Shown: piece after piece, positions 43,080-54,567 of the stretch | How positions within the stretch are numbered: position 1 is the first letter of the stretch | Layout of the letters: every line of letters begins with the position of its first letter | Origin: Flabesymbios commensalis | Taxonomy: Eukaryota > Annelida > Polychaeta > Terebellida > Flabelligeridae | Assembly (NCBI GenBank): GCA_964017125.1 | Contig: OZ024915.1 | Span: 22,800,106 to 22,864,105 of the forward strand | Reading direction: 5' to 3' | Length of the DNA: 64,000 nucleotides | Made by a program: the position numbers and the translations under genes | The notes under the pieces: model-generated | Told to the model about the DNA's origin: nothing | What the model saw: only the letters and a program-made list of their open reading frames with translations | Database searches by the model: none

Positions 43080-43170
43080 ACGCCGATGGTCAACAGCCGG
43101 TGACCCATCGTCTGCAACGCTGGCCCAACATTAACCCCACATTGGATCAACGTGTCCCGTGTTCACAGGG
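43080..43170. mobile_element. PAL-A, left arm worn
   Basis: Core CATCGTCTGCAACGCTGG, then CCCAACATTAACCCCACATT and CGTGTCCCGTGTTCACAGGG. Confidence 0.75.
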
Positions 43171-43433
43171 CTATAATTGTTTATCCGCCTGATCACTCAA
43201 GTCAGCCTGTATTAGATCGTGTTTTTTCCTGCTGAATGTTGAGTCAGATTTAATGGCTTTGTTTTGGTTGTTTCTGAGTTTGCACGCGTTATGCACGATG
43301 AACCGTGACAATTCTGGAATGGCCCAAAGCCATCAGGAAACGTGCCAGACGAAGTGAGGTGTGGCAAGCTGTTTGGCTGCGTGCAAAATATTGTATGACC
43401 TGCTCTACAAACATTGATGAATGTTTCGTTATT

Positions 43434-43695
43434 GAATGAATGAATGAATGAATGAATGAATGAATGAATGAATGAATGAATGAATGAATGAATGAATGAA
43501 TGAATGAATGAATGAATGAATGAATGAATGAATGAATGAAGGAATAAATGAATTAATGAATAAATGAATAAATGAATAAATGAATAAATGAATGAATGAA
43601 TGAATGAATGAATGAATGAATGAATGAATGAATGAATGAATGAATGAATGAATGAATGAATGAATGAATGGTGGAATGAAGGAATAAATGAATGG
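43434..43695. repeat. (TGAA)n microsatellite
   Basis: About 64 units with a central stretch of TAAA variants (43550-43590), dividing it into two purer blocks. Confidence 0.97.
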
Positions 43696-43889
43696 ATACA
43701 TTTATGACTGAATGGATGTCTTTGAGCAATATTAGATATTGCGTAGTAGGCATATTAATATTCAACTTCACATTCTAGTGTAAACTTCATATGGTCCAGC
43801 CATTCCTATATTGAAAGGTGTCAATTGTCACTTTAAACATGTTAACATTGACGAAGACTGCCCTTTGCATATACGACCCTATACTAGTA

Positions 43890-44003
43890 ATGTGACGATA
43901 TAGACGAGATTGTCGTATAAAATCTGCGGACTTATATGACATTGCGCCTCTGAGCTCGGTTCGCTGAGGATATAGGCGCTATAGAAGTTTATTGATTGAT
44001 TGA
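43890..44003 (+). mobile_element. SINE-like 3' end, GGCGCTATAGAAGTTTATTG
   Basis: GGATATAGGCGCTATAGAAG followed by TTTATTGATTGATTGA resembles retroposon tails of the GCGCTATATAAAT type. The family could not be assigned. Confidence 0.4.
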
Positions 44004-44128
44004 CATGAGGACAATACATTATCAGTCCAATATTTATTGAATTTCCAATATCTTCAAGTGATGAGTTGATATAATATGGACAGGATGACTGTTGACGTCA
44101 GTAACCAAGGGTTACCAACAAATACTAC

Positions 44129-44222
44129 TGTGAACACGAGATGTTGATACAATGTTGGTTTGAAGTTGGGCCAGCGTCGCAGACGATGACACAACTTTAA
44201 ATCAGCGTTTCGTGTTTGTCGG
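44129..44222. mobile_element. PAL-A
   Basis: GAACACGAGATGTTGATACA, core GGGCCAGCGTCGCAGACGATG, right end GCGTTTCGTGTTTGTCGGG. GAAGTTG / CAACTTTAA shows a mirrored change. Confidence 0.83.
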
Positions 44223-44713
44223 GATGTTTCCTGACACGACCCCATCATCGTCAACAACACACGCATACTGAGGATAAAAAGTGACGTATGATGTGAACAT
44301 TATGGTTTATTAGGCCAGATTGAAATGCTAAACGAGCCAGAGTCATGCATCGGGGAATAAAGCAAGGGCGAGGGTCATTAAGGCAGATATCTTACATGTT
44401 CTCGTCATTACCCTGATTATAGTGCATTATCTGACATTACATTACAGATTCTAGACGACACGCTGCCGTGTTAGATGGATAATTCTAAACAAGAATGAAA
44501 GTATAATGTGCCTCTTAAAACAAAACAAAAAAGAGTAAATTTAAATTTTGTGCCGTCGGACCAAGATTAAACCAGCATTGTGTTTATTTAGTCCATTTGA
44601 CAAAGCTAGAATAATTTGTCTGGATTGTTACACATTTGCCATATATAAGACATGGCAATAGAGGGACGATAGTTAAAGTATATTGCACGCTGATGATCAA
44701 CCATATATAGCTC
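44223..44713. other. No gene; PAL-A scrap at 44556-44588
   Basis: GGACCAAGATTAAACCAGCA is one arm only. The rest is unique. Confidence 0.45.
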
Positions 44714-44836
44714 AGGGCCCGAATTCCCGTAACTAACAGTTACGATATATCGCAGACTTCATATTGGTCGAGATGGCCATCTCGACCAATATGAAGCCTA
44801 CGCTATATCGTACCTTGGACGAGAATACGGGCCCTG
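44714..44836. repeat. PAL-E palindrome, nearly complete
   Basis: Outer ends GGGCCCGAATTCCCGTA and TACGGGCCC. Inner arms ATATTGGTCGAGATGG / CCATCTCGACCAATAT are perfect at the centre. ATATTGG replaces the usual TCGGATTGG in both arms. No clear TSD. Confidence 0.9.
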
Positions 44837-45188
44837 TGCAGCACGTAGTTTTATTTAATAAAATCTACATAAACCTCACTTAAGATGTGAGGGGGTGATA
44901 TAAATATATAATATATAAAAAAGCAGGTATGATAAAATGTATGATATAATACCAAGAGTAAGCTTAGTCATAATGAATACCAGTTTTCCTCGCAGACTGA
45001 TGCGGGTCACGTCATCACTAAGGTGGCAGTGACGTCATCACTTTGTGGTGTAATTCCCTGCACCCGGGCCCCACGGAAGCAAACAGGGCTACAGAATGGG
45101 ACATTTCGTGGCATTACCGACTGTGACTTACTCAAGTAGGGACGAAAACAACTGCCTAGAAATCACTCTGCAGTCCCTGTCATACTAA
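44837..45188. other. No gene recognised
   Basis: Unique sequence with ATATA-rich stretches. Confidence 0.5.
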
Positions 45189-45297
45189 CAAAGCAAGCAC
45201 GAGACTTTGCTCCAATAGTGTTTAACTGTTGGGCCATCGTCGAAGACGCTGGCCCAACAGTTAAACAACATTGGAGCAATGGCTAGCGTTTGCTGGG
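45189..45297. mobile_element. PAL-A, full length (109 bp), TSD AA
   Basis: AA lies on both sides. The mirrored changes are clear: TTTAACTGTTGGGCCA and TGGCCCAACAGTTAAA (AACTG for AATG), plus GCTCCAAT / ATTGGAGC. Confidence 0.94.
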
Positions 45298-46017
45298 AAC
45301 CCACATATAACGTTGACTGCATGCCGGACTAACAAGGGATGAACGTTGGATCGACGTTTATCTGGCGTATTGTGGGGTGGGCTCTGATGTATCAGCCCGG
45401 AGCAGATCCCAGAAGACGGACAGTTGTCTAATACCAGCCAAGACAGTTGCAGTAACATGTATTGTTTGAGAAGAATAATTATATCTTTTCATTACGTGTA
45501 TTTATATCCTTTTACCTTTTTCAATACGACCTCTACCCTGATATATGCCAGTGTCAGTGTGTCTGAACTGATCACGTACTGACATACGGTGTTTTCATGT
45601 CGTTGCCAAGGTATGACTCCTCACCATTCCCTCAGTACAGCTATTTCCTGCATGCACCTCACTCCAGGACCTATGCCTCATTGAACTGACCACATACATA
45701 CTATACCGTATGCATAGCCATAACCTTTTTTTTCAAGCATACCACAGTCAATTATTCTTTTTTTTGTATAGACCATTTCGTCTTCTCGGAACTAAGGGGT
45801 CCTCTCTGTCAATCATTTGAGCGTCAGATCGGACCATTTAGCTCCCAGGGCACGGCTTGGCACGGTAGTTAAATGCGGTAGTAGGCCTTTAAACCAAGTT
45901 GAGGTAGGTTTGAAAGCTTTCTCAGGTAAATCAACGGGACAATCAACTGATCCCATGCAGTATACTTGCTTTGTTCAGGTTATGTATTGAATGTGACTTG
46001 ACAATCAAATCGTGTTC
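45298..46017. other. No gene recognised
   Basis: Unique sequence; nothing supported. Confidence 0.5.
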
Positions 46018-46126
46018 TCCAAGAAACACGAGACGTTGAGCCAATGTTGTTTCACTGTTGTGCCTGCGTCTGCGACGCCGGCCTAACAGTGCAACAACAT
46101 TGGCTCAACGTCTCGTGTCTGTTGGG
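46018..46126. mobile_element. PAL-A, full length (109 bp), TSD TC
   Basis: TC flanks both sides. The ends are TCCAAGAAACACGAGACG and CGTCTCGTGTCTGTTGGG. CACTGTTG / CAACAGTG (with small differences) is mirrored inside. Confidence 0.94.
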
Positions 46127-46275
46127 TCTGGGGCTGACAATACCTAGGCGAGTGTGGCGCTTACCTAATGGTCATCGGCGATTCTGACCACATCTGAAGC
46201 TGACCCAGGGGAAAATGGCGTGTGTTTAGCCGGATTTATATGTGGCTCGTGTATCTCATTCACTGGGCACCCGGA

Positions 46276-46372
46276 AATAAAACACGAAGCGCTGAGCCAA
46301 TTCTGTTTTAATGTTGGGCCAGCGTCGCAGACAGTGGGCAACATCCAACCAATATTTGTTGAAGGTCTCGTG
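46276..46372. mobile_element. PAL-A, ends worn
   Basis: AAAACACGAAGCGCTGAGCC, core GGGCCAGCGTCGCAGACAGTG, right arm ATCCAACCAATATTTG. Confidence 0.8.
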
Positions 46373-47055
46373 ATGTCTTTGTCAGGCCCCAGACTGGTAA
46401 ACTGTCCGTCTGAATTCCCTTTAACAAATTTACGATCATTTAAAGTTCTGGTTTTCCAATTATTGTGTAATTTGTAGCGGATCGGGGTTAACTGCGCAAT
46501 ATATTATAGGTAAAAATATTGGTATATCCCTACTTTCGCGTGTTTTTAAATTTGTAAAAACTTACTAACTTCGTCCGAATTTGTATAATTTAGCATGCAT
46601 GTACGTCTAAACAACCATATGATTGTGATTTAGATATCACATGTATGAATTTTAGCAAAGTATCCTGAATTACCCCCGTAAATCTCACCTTCTTCATAGA
46701 TCAGACGAAACCCGTATGGATCTTTTCATACTGATACAATGATTTCACCATCAACTTTGTTTTGAACTTTATTTTATAAACATAATTAGCAAAACCACCA
46801 CGAATGCGTCTAAAATTGAGTTGATTTGCAGACTGGAATACTTTGATGTCAGACTTGATGGGCACAATTTAAGGTAATGGCGATGGTAACCAGATTCTAG
46901 ATCGACACCATGATCTATTTGTCCAATTTGGCAGCGATGTCACCAATTGGTTTGAAGGTATCAACCAAGTTACAGTCCAGACGTCCCTGACAAAAATGCC
47001 AACCTTTCGCATTAGTGGGGAGTGAGATTGTCAGTTTGCATTCGTCTCATACGTT
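46373..47055. other. No gene recognised
   Basis: AT-rich unique sequence. Confidence 0.5.
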
Positions 47056-47130
47056 TCTGCTCTACAAAGCCAAAAGGTGGTAAATGCTTACTTGAGAGGG
47101 AAACAGCTGATACTGTTTGGCTTTGAAGTA
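47056..47130. repeat. PAL-F palindrome
   Basis: CTCTACAAAGCCAAAAGGTGG, then AATGCTTACTTGAGAGGG, then ACTGTTTGGCTTTGAAGTACA GAG. The arms pair with several mismatches. Confidence 0.7.
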
Positions 47131-47295
47131 CAGAGTTGTCCAGCCACATTTCGACTCCTCAGGGGCGAGACTAAATATTCTTTTAGATTAAACATTAGTC
47201 TGTCATCACAGTGGTCACGATATCGTGGCGCGAACCATCGTGATATTTAACTGATCCCGATAATGTTAAAGGTCGTGTCATACATTGTATGTTAT

Positions 47296-47404
47296 CCCAG
47301 AAAACACTAGGCATTCCCCCAATACTGTTTTAGAGTTGGGCCAGCGTCGAGGACGGTGGGCCAACATTGAAACAGCATTGGGTGAATGCCTCGTGTTTGC
47401 TGGG
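47296..47404. mobile_element. PAL-A, full length (109 bp), TSD AT
   Basis: AT flanks CCCAGAAAACACTAGGC...GCCTCGTGTTTGCTGGG on both sides. ATTCCCCCAATACTGTTTT / AAACAGCATTGGGTGAAT. Confidence 0.95.
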
Positions 47405-47602
47405 ATATAGATCCATTGGACTTAATCATCTGACATTTTATTAAGTTTTCCTATTCAATTAGCCTATCATCCATATGCTGGAAAAAATATCATATCGCCA
47501 TTTTTGCAATTAGTGTCCAGAAAGCAAGATTCCAACCTAATTTCACCTGACATGTTTTGTTCCAAGAATAGCAGAAAATGTCCAGGCAAAATGAAAAAAG
47601 GC

Positions 47603-47745
47603 GGTGACTGCTCACTGCAGTTTGGCTTTGCAGCACAGGCTTGTAAACAAGGGAAGCTGACCCCAACACTGGCTTGATATTAGGCCACAGTCTGCGACGC
47701 TGGCCTAACATCACACCAGCATTGGTCAATGTCTCGAATCTGCTG
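47603..47745. mobile_element. PAL-F scrap followed by a PAL-A copy
   Basis: GTGACTGCTCACTGCAG and TTTGGCTTTGCAGCACAG (47603-47640) belong to PAL-F. PAL-A follows (47648-47745) with core GGCCACAGTCTGCGACGCTGG and right end TCTCGAATCTGCTGAG. Confidence 0.75.
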
Positions 47746-48275
47746 AGAGAGTATAGTAATCCCCTGTGCACCAACTGTAACCAATGACACCTGAATTGTG
47801 TCACCTGAATTGATCACTTTGAAACAGAGACGATCACGGTATATTGGCAATAAACAGAACAGATTTATTGTAGGCCTATCGGATGTGAATGTTGTAGAAA
47901 GTCTCAAAGAAGGCCAGCAAATGAGCTGGCGCGTTTAAATTGTCTGGTATCCAATGTAGAATGCACAATTTCAGGTGGGATGACCATTAAAATCATACGC
48001 CGGAAATCAAATTGAACTTTATGTAATTACTTTGGGGAATATTAGACATCAAAGTGCTTTTTCAATATATATAATTAATCTTACGCTAACATGTAGGCCT
48101 ATTGCTATCCGACGCACCACCTGCGCCTATCGGTACAGGCTTTGATTAATGCTGGAGTTTTAATATAAGCCCTTGACATACTCACACATACTCACAGGAT
48201 TTTTTGGACGTTTGGCGCCTTGTAGATTGCAGCTCATTCTGTCAGTATTTCCAGGCGGATTGATCCGGATAAGAA
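47746..48275. other. No gene recognised
   Basis: Unique sequence; nothing supported. Confidence 0.5.
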
Positions 48276-48345
48276 TCGTGAAACATTGTCCGAACGTCGG
48301 ATCCACGTCTGAGACGTTGGTTTGACGTGAATCAGACGTTCGCCG
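48276..48345. repeat. PAL-A-like, strongly diverged
   Basis: GTCCGAACGTCGGATCCACG, then TCTGAGACG, then TTGACGTGAATCAGACGTTC keep the layout but little of the sequence. Confidence 0.45.
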
Positions 48346-48354
48346 CTGGATTCG

Positions 48355-48570
48355 CTAGGACACCACACGGCTAAGATTTACATGCTTTATGAATGTTAAG
48401 CCAAGGTCTATGATGACAGGCCAGCTTTGAGGCAAGCCCGAGTCATTGTGTGGTACTTGGTGGACTACAATATGTCTACATAAGAAGCCGCCATTGTCAA
48501 TTACCAGCGGGCAACTCTGGGTGTTCTCACCATAGTCACGGGAGCCGTTAACTGAACGAGAACGCCCCAC
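48355..48570 (-). CDS. Very tentative coding frame
   Basis: A 71-residue frame with varied composition (VNGSRDYGENTQSCPLVIDN and GGFLCRHIVVHQVPHNDSG). ATG|GTGAGAA inside it would be a good donor, so only the first 16 or so codons might be exon. No family was recognised and no acceptor was seen upstream. Confidence 0.13.
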   Translation of the reverse strand: MGRSRSVNGSRDYGENTQSCPLVIDNGGFLCRHIVVHQVPHNDSGLPQSWPVIIDLGLTFIKHVNLSRVVS

Positions 48571-48937
48571 AGACGCCCCCGGCCCCAGCCTGAATATGAC
48601 CTGGGTCCGAAATCACCATCCGTGAAAACCCTCTCCCCCACTGGCTGGATCTGGTACTTTAACATGCCACATCTCTTCCTTCGTGCTCCTCCTTTATTTT
48701 TATAGTCTGTAAGAAATCGCCGCTTTTAAAGCCAGTTTGAAAATGCAAGTGCAAGTGCTTCTCAGGTTTCAACAACAAGAAATACAGACAGTTTTAACAA
48801 ACGGTCTTGGAGGTTTTTACACGAAATCCAACGATATTTTTTCTGTTCACAGTGTCACGTTCTGTTTTGATATACCGATCGACACAAGGTAATATTTTAT
48901 GAGATAAGGTCATTCTCCTCTAATATCACAATATCTC
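48571..48937. other. No gene recognised
   Basis: Unique sequence; nothing supported. Confidence 0.5.
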
Positions 48938-49026
48938 TAGCAAACTCAGGACGTTGACTCAGTACTCATTGATGTTTCATTTTCTCGGCCAGCATCGCAT
49001 ACGGTGAACGAACAATATGACAACAT
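48938..49026. repeat. PAL-A, strongly worn
   Basis: AGCAAACTCAGGACGTTGAC at the left and TCGGCCAGCATCGCATACGGTG at the core. The right arm runs into a PAL-D copy. Confidence 0.6.
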
Positions 49027-49092
49027 AGATATGAAAGGGTGTATCTGCCACTTTGGGAAGTGGCAGATACACCCTTTCATAGCTAAGGAGAC
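49027..49092. repeat. PAL-D palindrome
   Basis: TATGAAAGGGTGTATCTGCC and GGCAGATACACCCTTTCATA are perfect around ACTTTGGGAAGT. It sits where the PAL-A right arm would be expected. Confidence 0.92.
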
Positions 49093-49149
49093 GATACTAT
49101 ATTAGTGCATCCTCCTGTCGTGAACGTGGAACCAAAGTGTTTTAGCGAC

Positions 49150-49371
49150 TCTGAATCAAAGGCTGGAATATTTTTTGTATAAACCATAGAGACCAAAGGG
49201 ATGTTCTCAATTTGAAACCATTATAAATGTCTTAGTCTGTCATATTTAAATTTTTTCAGTGCGGGGACTTTTAGTGCGGGGCCGGTCTTTAGACGTCAGA
49301 ATCTGACGTCTACAGACGTCAGATTTTGACGTGTAAAGACGATCCCCGCCCTGAAAATCTTAAATATTATA
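49150..49371 (-). mobile_element. TTAA-C, duplicated GTGCGGGG word
   Basis: GGCTGGAATATTTTTTGTAT, GAGACCAAAGGGATG and TCAGTGCGGGGACTTTTAGTG CGGGG show a small internal duplication. Hairpin GTCAGAATCTGACGTCTAC / GTCAGATTTTGACG. The end is worn. Confidence 0.85.
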
Positions 49372-49719
49372 CACATAGGTACATTTTGAAAAAAATTGAT
49401 ATTTTCTCACACTGGGTAACAATGCTTTATTTGCAGAATATATTTTATAATATTCAGGATGGTGGTGAAAAGGCGTCCTTGTAACCAAACGGTTACTGTC
49501 TGTTGTTGTCAAGGAGTATCGCCCCAGGGTTTAGGGGGTTAATGAGGTGTGGTTTCGTGTCCCGGCAATCACTGACCGGATGTAGATGTCGCTGCTGATT
49601 TACCGGAACTACGGAGTCTCGCGTGGCTTGGACGGCAACCGCCGAGAACGGACGGGCAAAATGGCAAAAAGCCACAGGCAATAAAGGTCTGATCTTTGTC
49701 ATGGCTTATAAGGGATACA
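49372..49719. other. No gene recognised
   Basis: Unique sequence; nothing supported. Confidence 0.5.
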
Positions 49720-49828
49720 CCCAGTAAACGCAAAACATTTGTATAACATTTGTACTATGTTGAACCAACGTCAAAGACGTTGGGCCGACGTTGTACAAAT
49801 GTTATGCAAATGTTTTGTGTTTGCTGGG
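49720..49828. mobile_element. PAL-A subfamily, full length (109 bp)
   Basis: CCCAGTAAACGCAAAACATTTG...CAAATGTTTTGTGTTTGCTGGG, with flanks CA and TA. TTGTATAACATTTGTACTATG arms as at 13012 and 63295. Confidence 0.93.
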
Positions 49829-49989
49829 TAGGCTGTCTGACTGAATAACTGTCAAAGCCACTGATGATGGCACAATGCTGTCTCTATTCTGGGCCACCTC
49901 ATCCTACATTGGCCATGTGTGGAGCCAGCGATGTCACATGGTATTGTATGTGATCTGAAGTAACGAGCAAGAAAAGGATGAAGATGCAG

Positions 49990-51650
49990 GAAGGGAGCGG
50001 TCCGTAAGCTAAGATCTCACCAAACGAAGATACAGGGAGTAGTACGTAAGCTAAGATATCACCAAACAAAGATACAGGGAGCAGTCCGTAAGCTAAGATC
50101 TCAACAAACGATGATAAAAGGAGCAGTCCGTAAGCTAAGATATCACCAAACAAAGATACAGGGAGCAGTCCGTAAACTAAGATCTCACCAGACGAAGATA
50201 CATAGAGCAGTCCGTGAGCTAAGATCTCACCAAACGAAGATACAGGGAGCGGTCCGTAAGCTAAGATCTCACTAAACGAAGATACAGGGAGCAGTCCGTA
50301 AGCTAAGATCTCACCAAACGAAGATACAGGGAGCAGTCCGTAAACTAAGATCTTACCAAACGAAGATACAGGGAGCAGTCCGTAAACTAAGATCTCACCA
50401 GACGAAGATACAGGGAGCAGTCCGTAAGCTAAGATCTCACCAAACGAAGATACAGGGAGCAGTCCGTAAGCTAAGATCTCACCAAACAAAGATACAGGGA
50501 GCAGTCCGTAAACTAAGATCTCACCAGACGAAGATACAGAGAGCAGTCCGTGAGCTAAGATCTTACCAAACGAAGATACGGGGAGCGGTCCGTAAGCTAA
50601 GATATCACCAAACGAAGATACAGGGAGCAGTCTGTAAGCTAAGATCTTACCAAACGAAGATACAGGGAGTAGTCCGTAAACTAAGATCTCACCAAACAAA
50701 GATACAGGGAACAGTCCGTGAGCTAAGATCTTACCAAACGAAGATACAGGGAGTAGTCCGTAAACTAAGATATCACCAAACGAAGATACAGGGAGCAGTC
50801 CGTAAACTGAGATCTCACCAGACGAAGATACAGAGAGCAGTCCGTGAGCTAAGATCTTACCAAACGAAGATACAGGGAGCGGTCCGTAAGCTAAGATCTC
50901 ACTAAACAAAGACACAGAGAGCGGTCCGTAAGCTAAGATCTCACCAAACGAAGATACAGGGAGCAGTCCGTAAACTAAGATATCACCAAACAAAGATACA
51001 GGGAGCAGTCCATAAGCTAAGATATCTCCAAACGAAGATACAGGGAGCAGTCCGTAAGCTAAGATCTCACCAAACGAAGATACAGGGAGCAGTCCGTAAA
51101 CTAAGATATCACCAAACAAAGATACAGGGAGCAGTCCATAAGCTAAGATATCTCCAAACGAAGATACAGGGAGCAGACCGTAAACTAAGATCTCACCAAA
51201 CGAAGATACAGGGAGCAGTCCGTAAACTAAGATCTCACCAAACGAAAATACAGGGAGCAGTCCGTAAACTAAGATATCACCAAACAAAGATACAGGGAGC
51301 AGTCCATAAGCTAAGATATCTCCAAACGAAGATACAGGGAGCAGTCCGTAAGCTAAGATCTCACCAAACGAAGATACAGGGATCAGTCCGTAAGCTAAGA
51401 TCTTAACAAACAAAGATACAGAGAGCAGTCCGTGAGCTAAGATCTTACCAAACGAAGACACAGAGAGCGGTCCGTAAGCTAAGATATCACCAAACGAAGA
51501 TACAGGGAACAGTCTGTAAGCTAAGATCTCAACAAACGATGATAAAAGGAGCAGTCCGTAAGCTAAGATATCACCAAACAAAGATACAGGGAGCAGTCCG
51601 TAAGCTAAGATCTCACCAACCGAAGATACAGGGAGCAGTCCGTAAGCTAA
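49990..51650. repeat. 42-bp minisatellite, about 40 units
   Basis: The unit reads GATACAGGGAGCAGTCCGTA, AGCTAAGATCTCACCAAACG, AA. Variants at a few sites (AGCTAAG/AACTAAG, ATCTCACC/ATATCACC/ATCTTACC, AACGAA/AACAAA, AGCAGTCC/AGCGGTCC) occur in blocks, a sign of higher-order units. Because 42 is divisible by 3, a 560-residue minus frame of 14-residue repeats (GLLPVSSFGEILAY) stays open through it. No start context, splice site or non-repeat domain supports a protein. Confidence 0.97.
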
Positions 51651-51676
51651 GAAGAAGAAGAAGAAGAAGAAGAAGA
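51651..51676. repeat. (GAA)n run at the array end
   Basis: Eight to nine GAA units join the last minisatellite unit to the following unique sequence. Confidence 0.9.
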
Positions 51677-51754
51677 AAGTTTATTTAACCGTAAATACAT
51701 GGTTTGGGAGACCTCCATTAAGACCACATATGGTCGCTGGCATAGAGGCCACCC

Positions 51755-52432
51755 GTCACAGACGGCGAATCAACATTGGGTCAACGTCGGGTGTTTGCTG
51801 TTTATAAAGCCAACACAAATGAACTATGTGGCGCATCACTGGCATCATTGGGGTGTCTCAGTAGAGGAGCATATAAACATTATTTTAAAAAAAAAATTCA
51901 ATTTATTTTTCTTTCTCACCCCAAAACAATTGCTGGGAAAAAACTACTGGTGCGGTTTAGAATCACGCGGGCGCCGACGGGAAGCATAATCTTTTTTTAG
52001 CCTAACGTTGTCATATCAAAGTACTATTTCGTTAAAATACAGAAATTGAAAAATACAGTCCAGCTACTTGATGAAGATTAAAAAGACCGTGCCACGTATT
52101 TTTCAATATTTTCCGAGGACAAAGGGAATATCTAATCATGATTTCTGAGAACACCTTTCAGCAAGGTTTATGGGTATGGTTTCACTAAGATTTCTAATGC
52201 ATTTTCTGTTCTCCATTCATGATTTATATTAACAAAGCAAGTATCAAAACATCGATATTCATGTTACCATATGATACATTATACCATATGCTATCACAAA
52301 GTGAAACTGTGAATAAATTTTGGGTTTACAATGTTTTGGTTTTTGTTCCTACATACAAGCAGTCGCTAGGTACAAAAACATGAAAATAGAAGACTGTGAC
52401 CTGATATTGGAAGTGAGCAGGTAGTTTCTCAG
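51755..52432 (+). repeat. Tandem segment, copy 1 (678 bp)
   Basis: Begins at GTCACAGACGGCGAATCAAC with the right half of a PAL-A palindrome and ends at GGTAGTTTCTCAG. Copy 2 lies exactly 1213 bp downstream at both ends. The few differences seen include the A-run near 51885. Confidence 0.95.
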
Positions 52433-52967
52433 CTAAGATCTCACCAAACGAAGACACAGAGAGCGGTCCGTAAGCTAATATATCACCAAACGAAGATACA
52501 GGGAACAGTCCGTAAGCTAAGATCTCAACAAACGATGATAAAAGGAGCAGTCCGTAAGCTAAGATATCACCAAACAAAGATACAGGGAGCAGTCCGTAAG
52601 CTAAGATCTCACCAAACGAAGATACAGGGAGCAGACCGTAAGCTAAGATCTCACCAAACGAAGATACAGGGAGCAGTCCGTAAACTAAGATATCACCAAA
52701 CAAAGATACAGGGAGCAGTCCGTAAGCTAAGATCTCACCAAACAAAGATACAGGGAGCAGTCCGTAAGCTAAGATCTCACCAGACGAAGATACAGGGAGC
52801 AGTCCGTAAGCTAAGATATCACCAAACAAAGATACAGGGAGCAGTCCTTAGCTAAGATTTCACCAAACGAGGATACAAAGAGCAGTCCGTAAGCTAAGAT
52901 CTCACCGAACGAAGGTACAGGGAACAGTCCGCAAGCTAAGATCTTGCCAAATGAGACGTTAATCAAC
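52433..52967. repeat. 42-bp minisatellite, second array, about 12 units
   Basis: The same unit as the first array. A plus frame (IQGAVRKLRSHQTK repeats) and a minus frame are both open. The last two units are more diverged (GAACGAAGGTACAGG), and a deleted PAL-A copy (ATGAGACGTTAATCAACGTC) follows. Confidence 0.96.
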
Positions 52968-53645
52968 GTCACAGACGGCGAATCAACATTGGGTCAACGT
53001 CGGGTGTTTGCAGTTTATAAAGCCAACACAAATGAACTATGTGGCGCATCACTGGCATCATTGGGGTGTCTCAGTAGAGGAGCATATAAACATTATTTTT
53101 AATAATTTTTTCAATTTATTTTTCTTTCTCACCCCAAAACAATTGCTGGGAAAAAACTACTGGTGCGGTTTAGAATCACGCGGGCGCCGACGGGAAGCAT
53201 AATCTTTTTTTAGCCTAACGTTGTCATATCAAAGTACTATTTCGTTAAGATACAGAAATTGAAAAATGCAGTCCAGCTACTTGATGATGATTAAAAAGAC
53301 CGTGCCACGTATTTTTCAATATTTTCCGAGGACAAAGGGAATATCTAATCATGATTTCTGAGAACACCTTTCAGCAAGGTTTATGGGTATGGTTTCACTA
53401 AGATTTCTAATGCATTTTCTGTTCTCCATTCATGATTTATATTAACAAAGCAAGTATCAAAACATCGATATTCATGTTACCATATGATACATTATACCAT
53501 ATGCTATCACAAAGTGAAACTGTGAATAAATTTTGGGTTTACAATGTTTTGGTTTTTGTTCCTACATACAAGCAGTCGCTAGGTTCAAAAACATGAAAAT
53601 AAAAGACTGTGACCTGATATTGGAAGTGAGCAGGTAGTTTCTCAG
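52968..53645 (+). repeat. Tandem segment, copy 2 (678 bp)
   Basis: Nearly identical to copy 1, including GAACTATGTGGCGCATCACT and the AT-rich CCATATGATACATTATACCA region. After GGTAGTTTCTCAG the sequence turns to unrelated DNA rather than to another array. Confidence 0.95.
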
Positions 53646-54164
53646 AGTGACGCTCCGCCTAGTGAGTAGAGCGGCATTAATGCTAAGGGTCGAGGTTACT
53701 CGGGTAAATATAGCATAAACTAATATTACATTTGGGTCATTTAGCTAAAAGCTGTGACCTCATCAGGATTGAACGATGTTTTTAATATTTATTGACTGTT
53801 AAAAGACCTTGTAGAAGTGTAGCATCATACAATAATTATTAAATCTTTATATCATAATGTGCTCGGCCATATTTAGACAAATTTAATGAATACTGGCATG
53901 ACATTCGCCATGATGCTTGGACTAGGAGCAACTGCAACCTCCAATCTAAAGTAATAATATATTCATGCAAACATGTTAAGCCAGCGCATTCTACCAATCA
54001 GAAAAATGACATAAATTAAAAGCCCCACAAGAATTTTTTTTTTAAAATAGGTGAATTTACAGCTTCTATTGCGAGATGGAACATGAGATTGGCTGTGAAA
54101 AATGTGCATTTCACAAGAGAAACCAAAAGGCTTCATAAGCACAATTTGCTTACAGAGCTTTAAA
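53646..54164. other. No gene recognised
   Basis: CCTAGTGAGTAGAGCGGCAT near 53658 faintly resembles an A box. Otherwise unique. Confidence 0.4.
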
Positions 54165-54250
54165 TTCACATTTCAGTCACTTGAAGTTGTGTCTCGCTAC
54201 CGCGATACACAACTTCAAGTGACTGAAAATGTATGTGATTTGTGAAATTT
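54165..54250. repeat. HP-B3 hairpin
   Basis: TTTCAGTCACTTGAAGTTGTG / CACAACTTCAAGTGACTGAAA with loop TCTCGCTACCGCGATA. The outer TTCACA / TGTGAAA extends the pairing. Confidence 0.9.
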
Positions 54251-54567
54251 TAGTGACACGACATCAGTGCATATGCCTACTTGATATGCATTGATAATCC
54301 TATGCATCTGATTTATAAGCAACGGAATGTGCACGCTATGAATATGCAGCATTGCTACGACTAGCACACTGACCACTGGTAAAGCAGATGGTAATTTTGC
54401 TGACGCGGGATTCGACCTCACAACCTTGGAGATGGCATGCTATTGATTTGATTTGGAGAAATACATCAAAACAGATCAGTTTTGATGTCATGTCAAACAA
54501 ATAGATGAGCATCTGAATAAACAATATGTTGATGGATGAGGAAAAGATGGGTATGGACGCCACTGAT

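Noticed and set aside
49899-51581. 560-residue open frame as a repetitive protein
   Set aside because: It covers a 42-bp minisatellite whose period is a multiple of three, the opposite strand of the second array is open as well, and the ends have no domain, splice or promoter support.
53645-53705. tRNA-like stretch after the tandem segment
   Set aside because: A-box likeness is partial and no proper B box follows.
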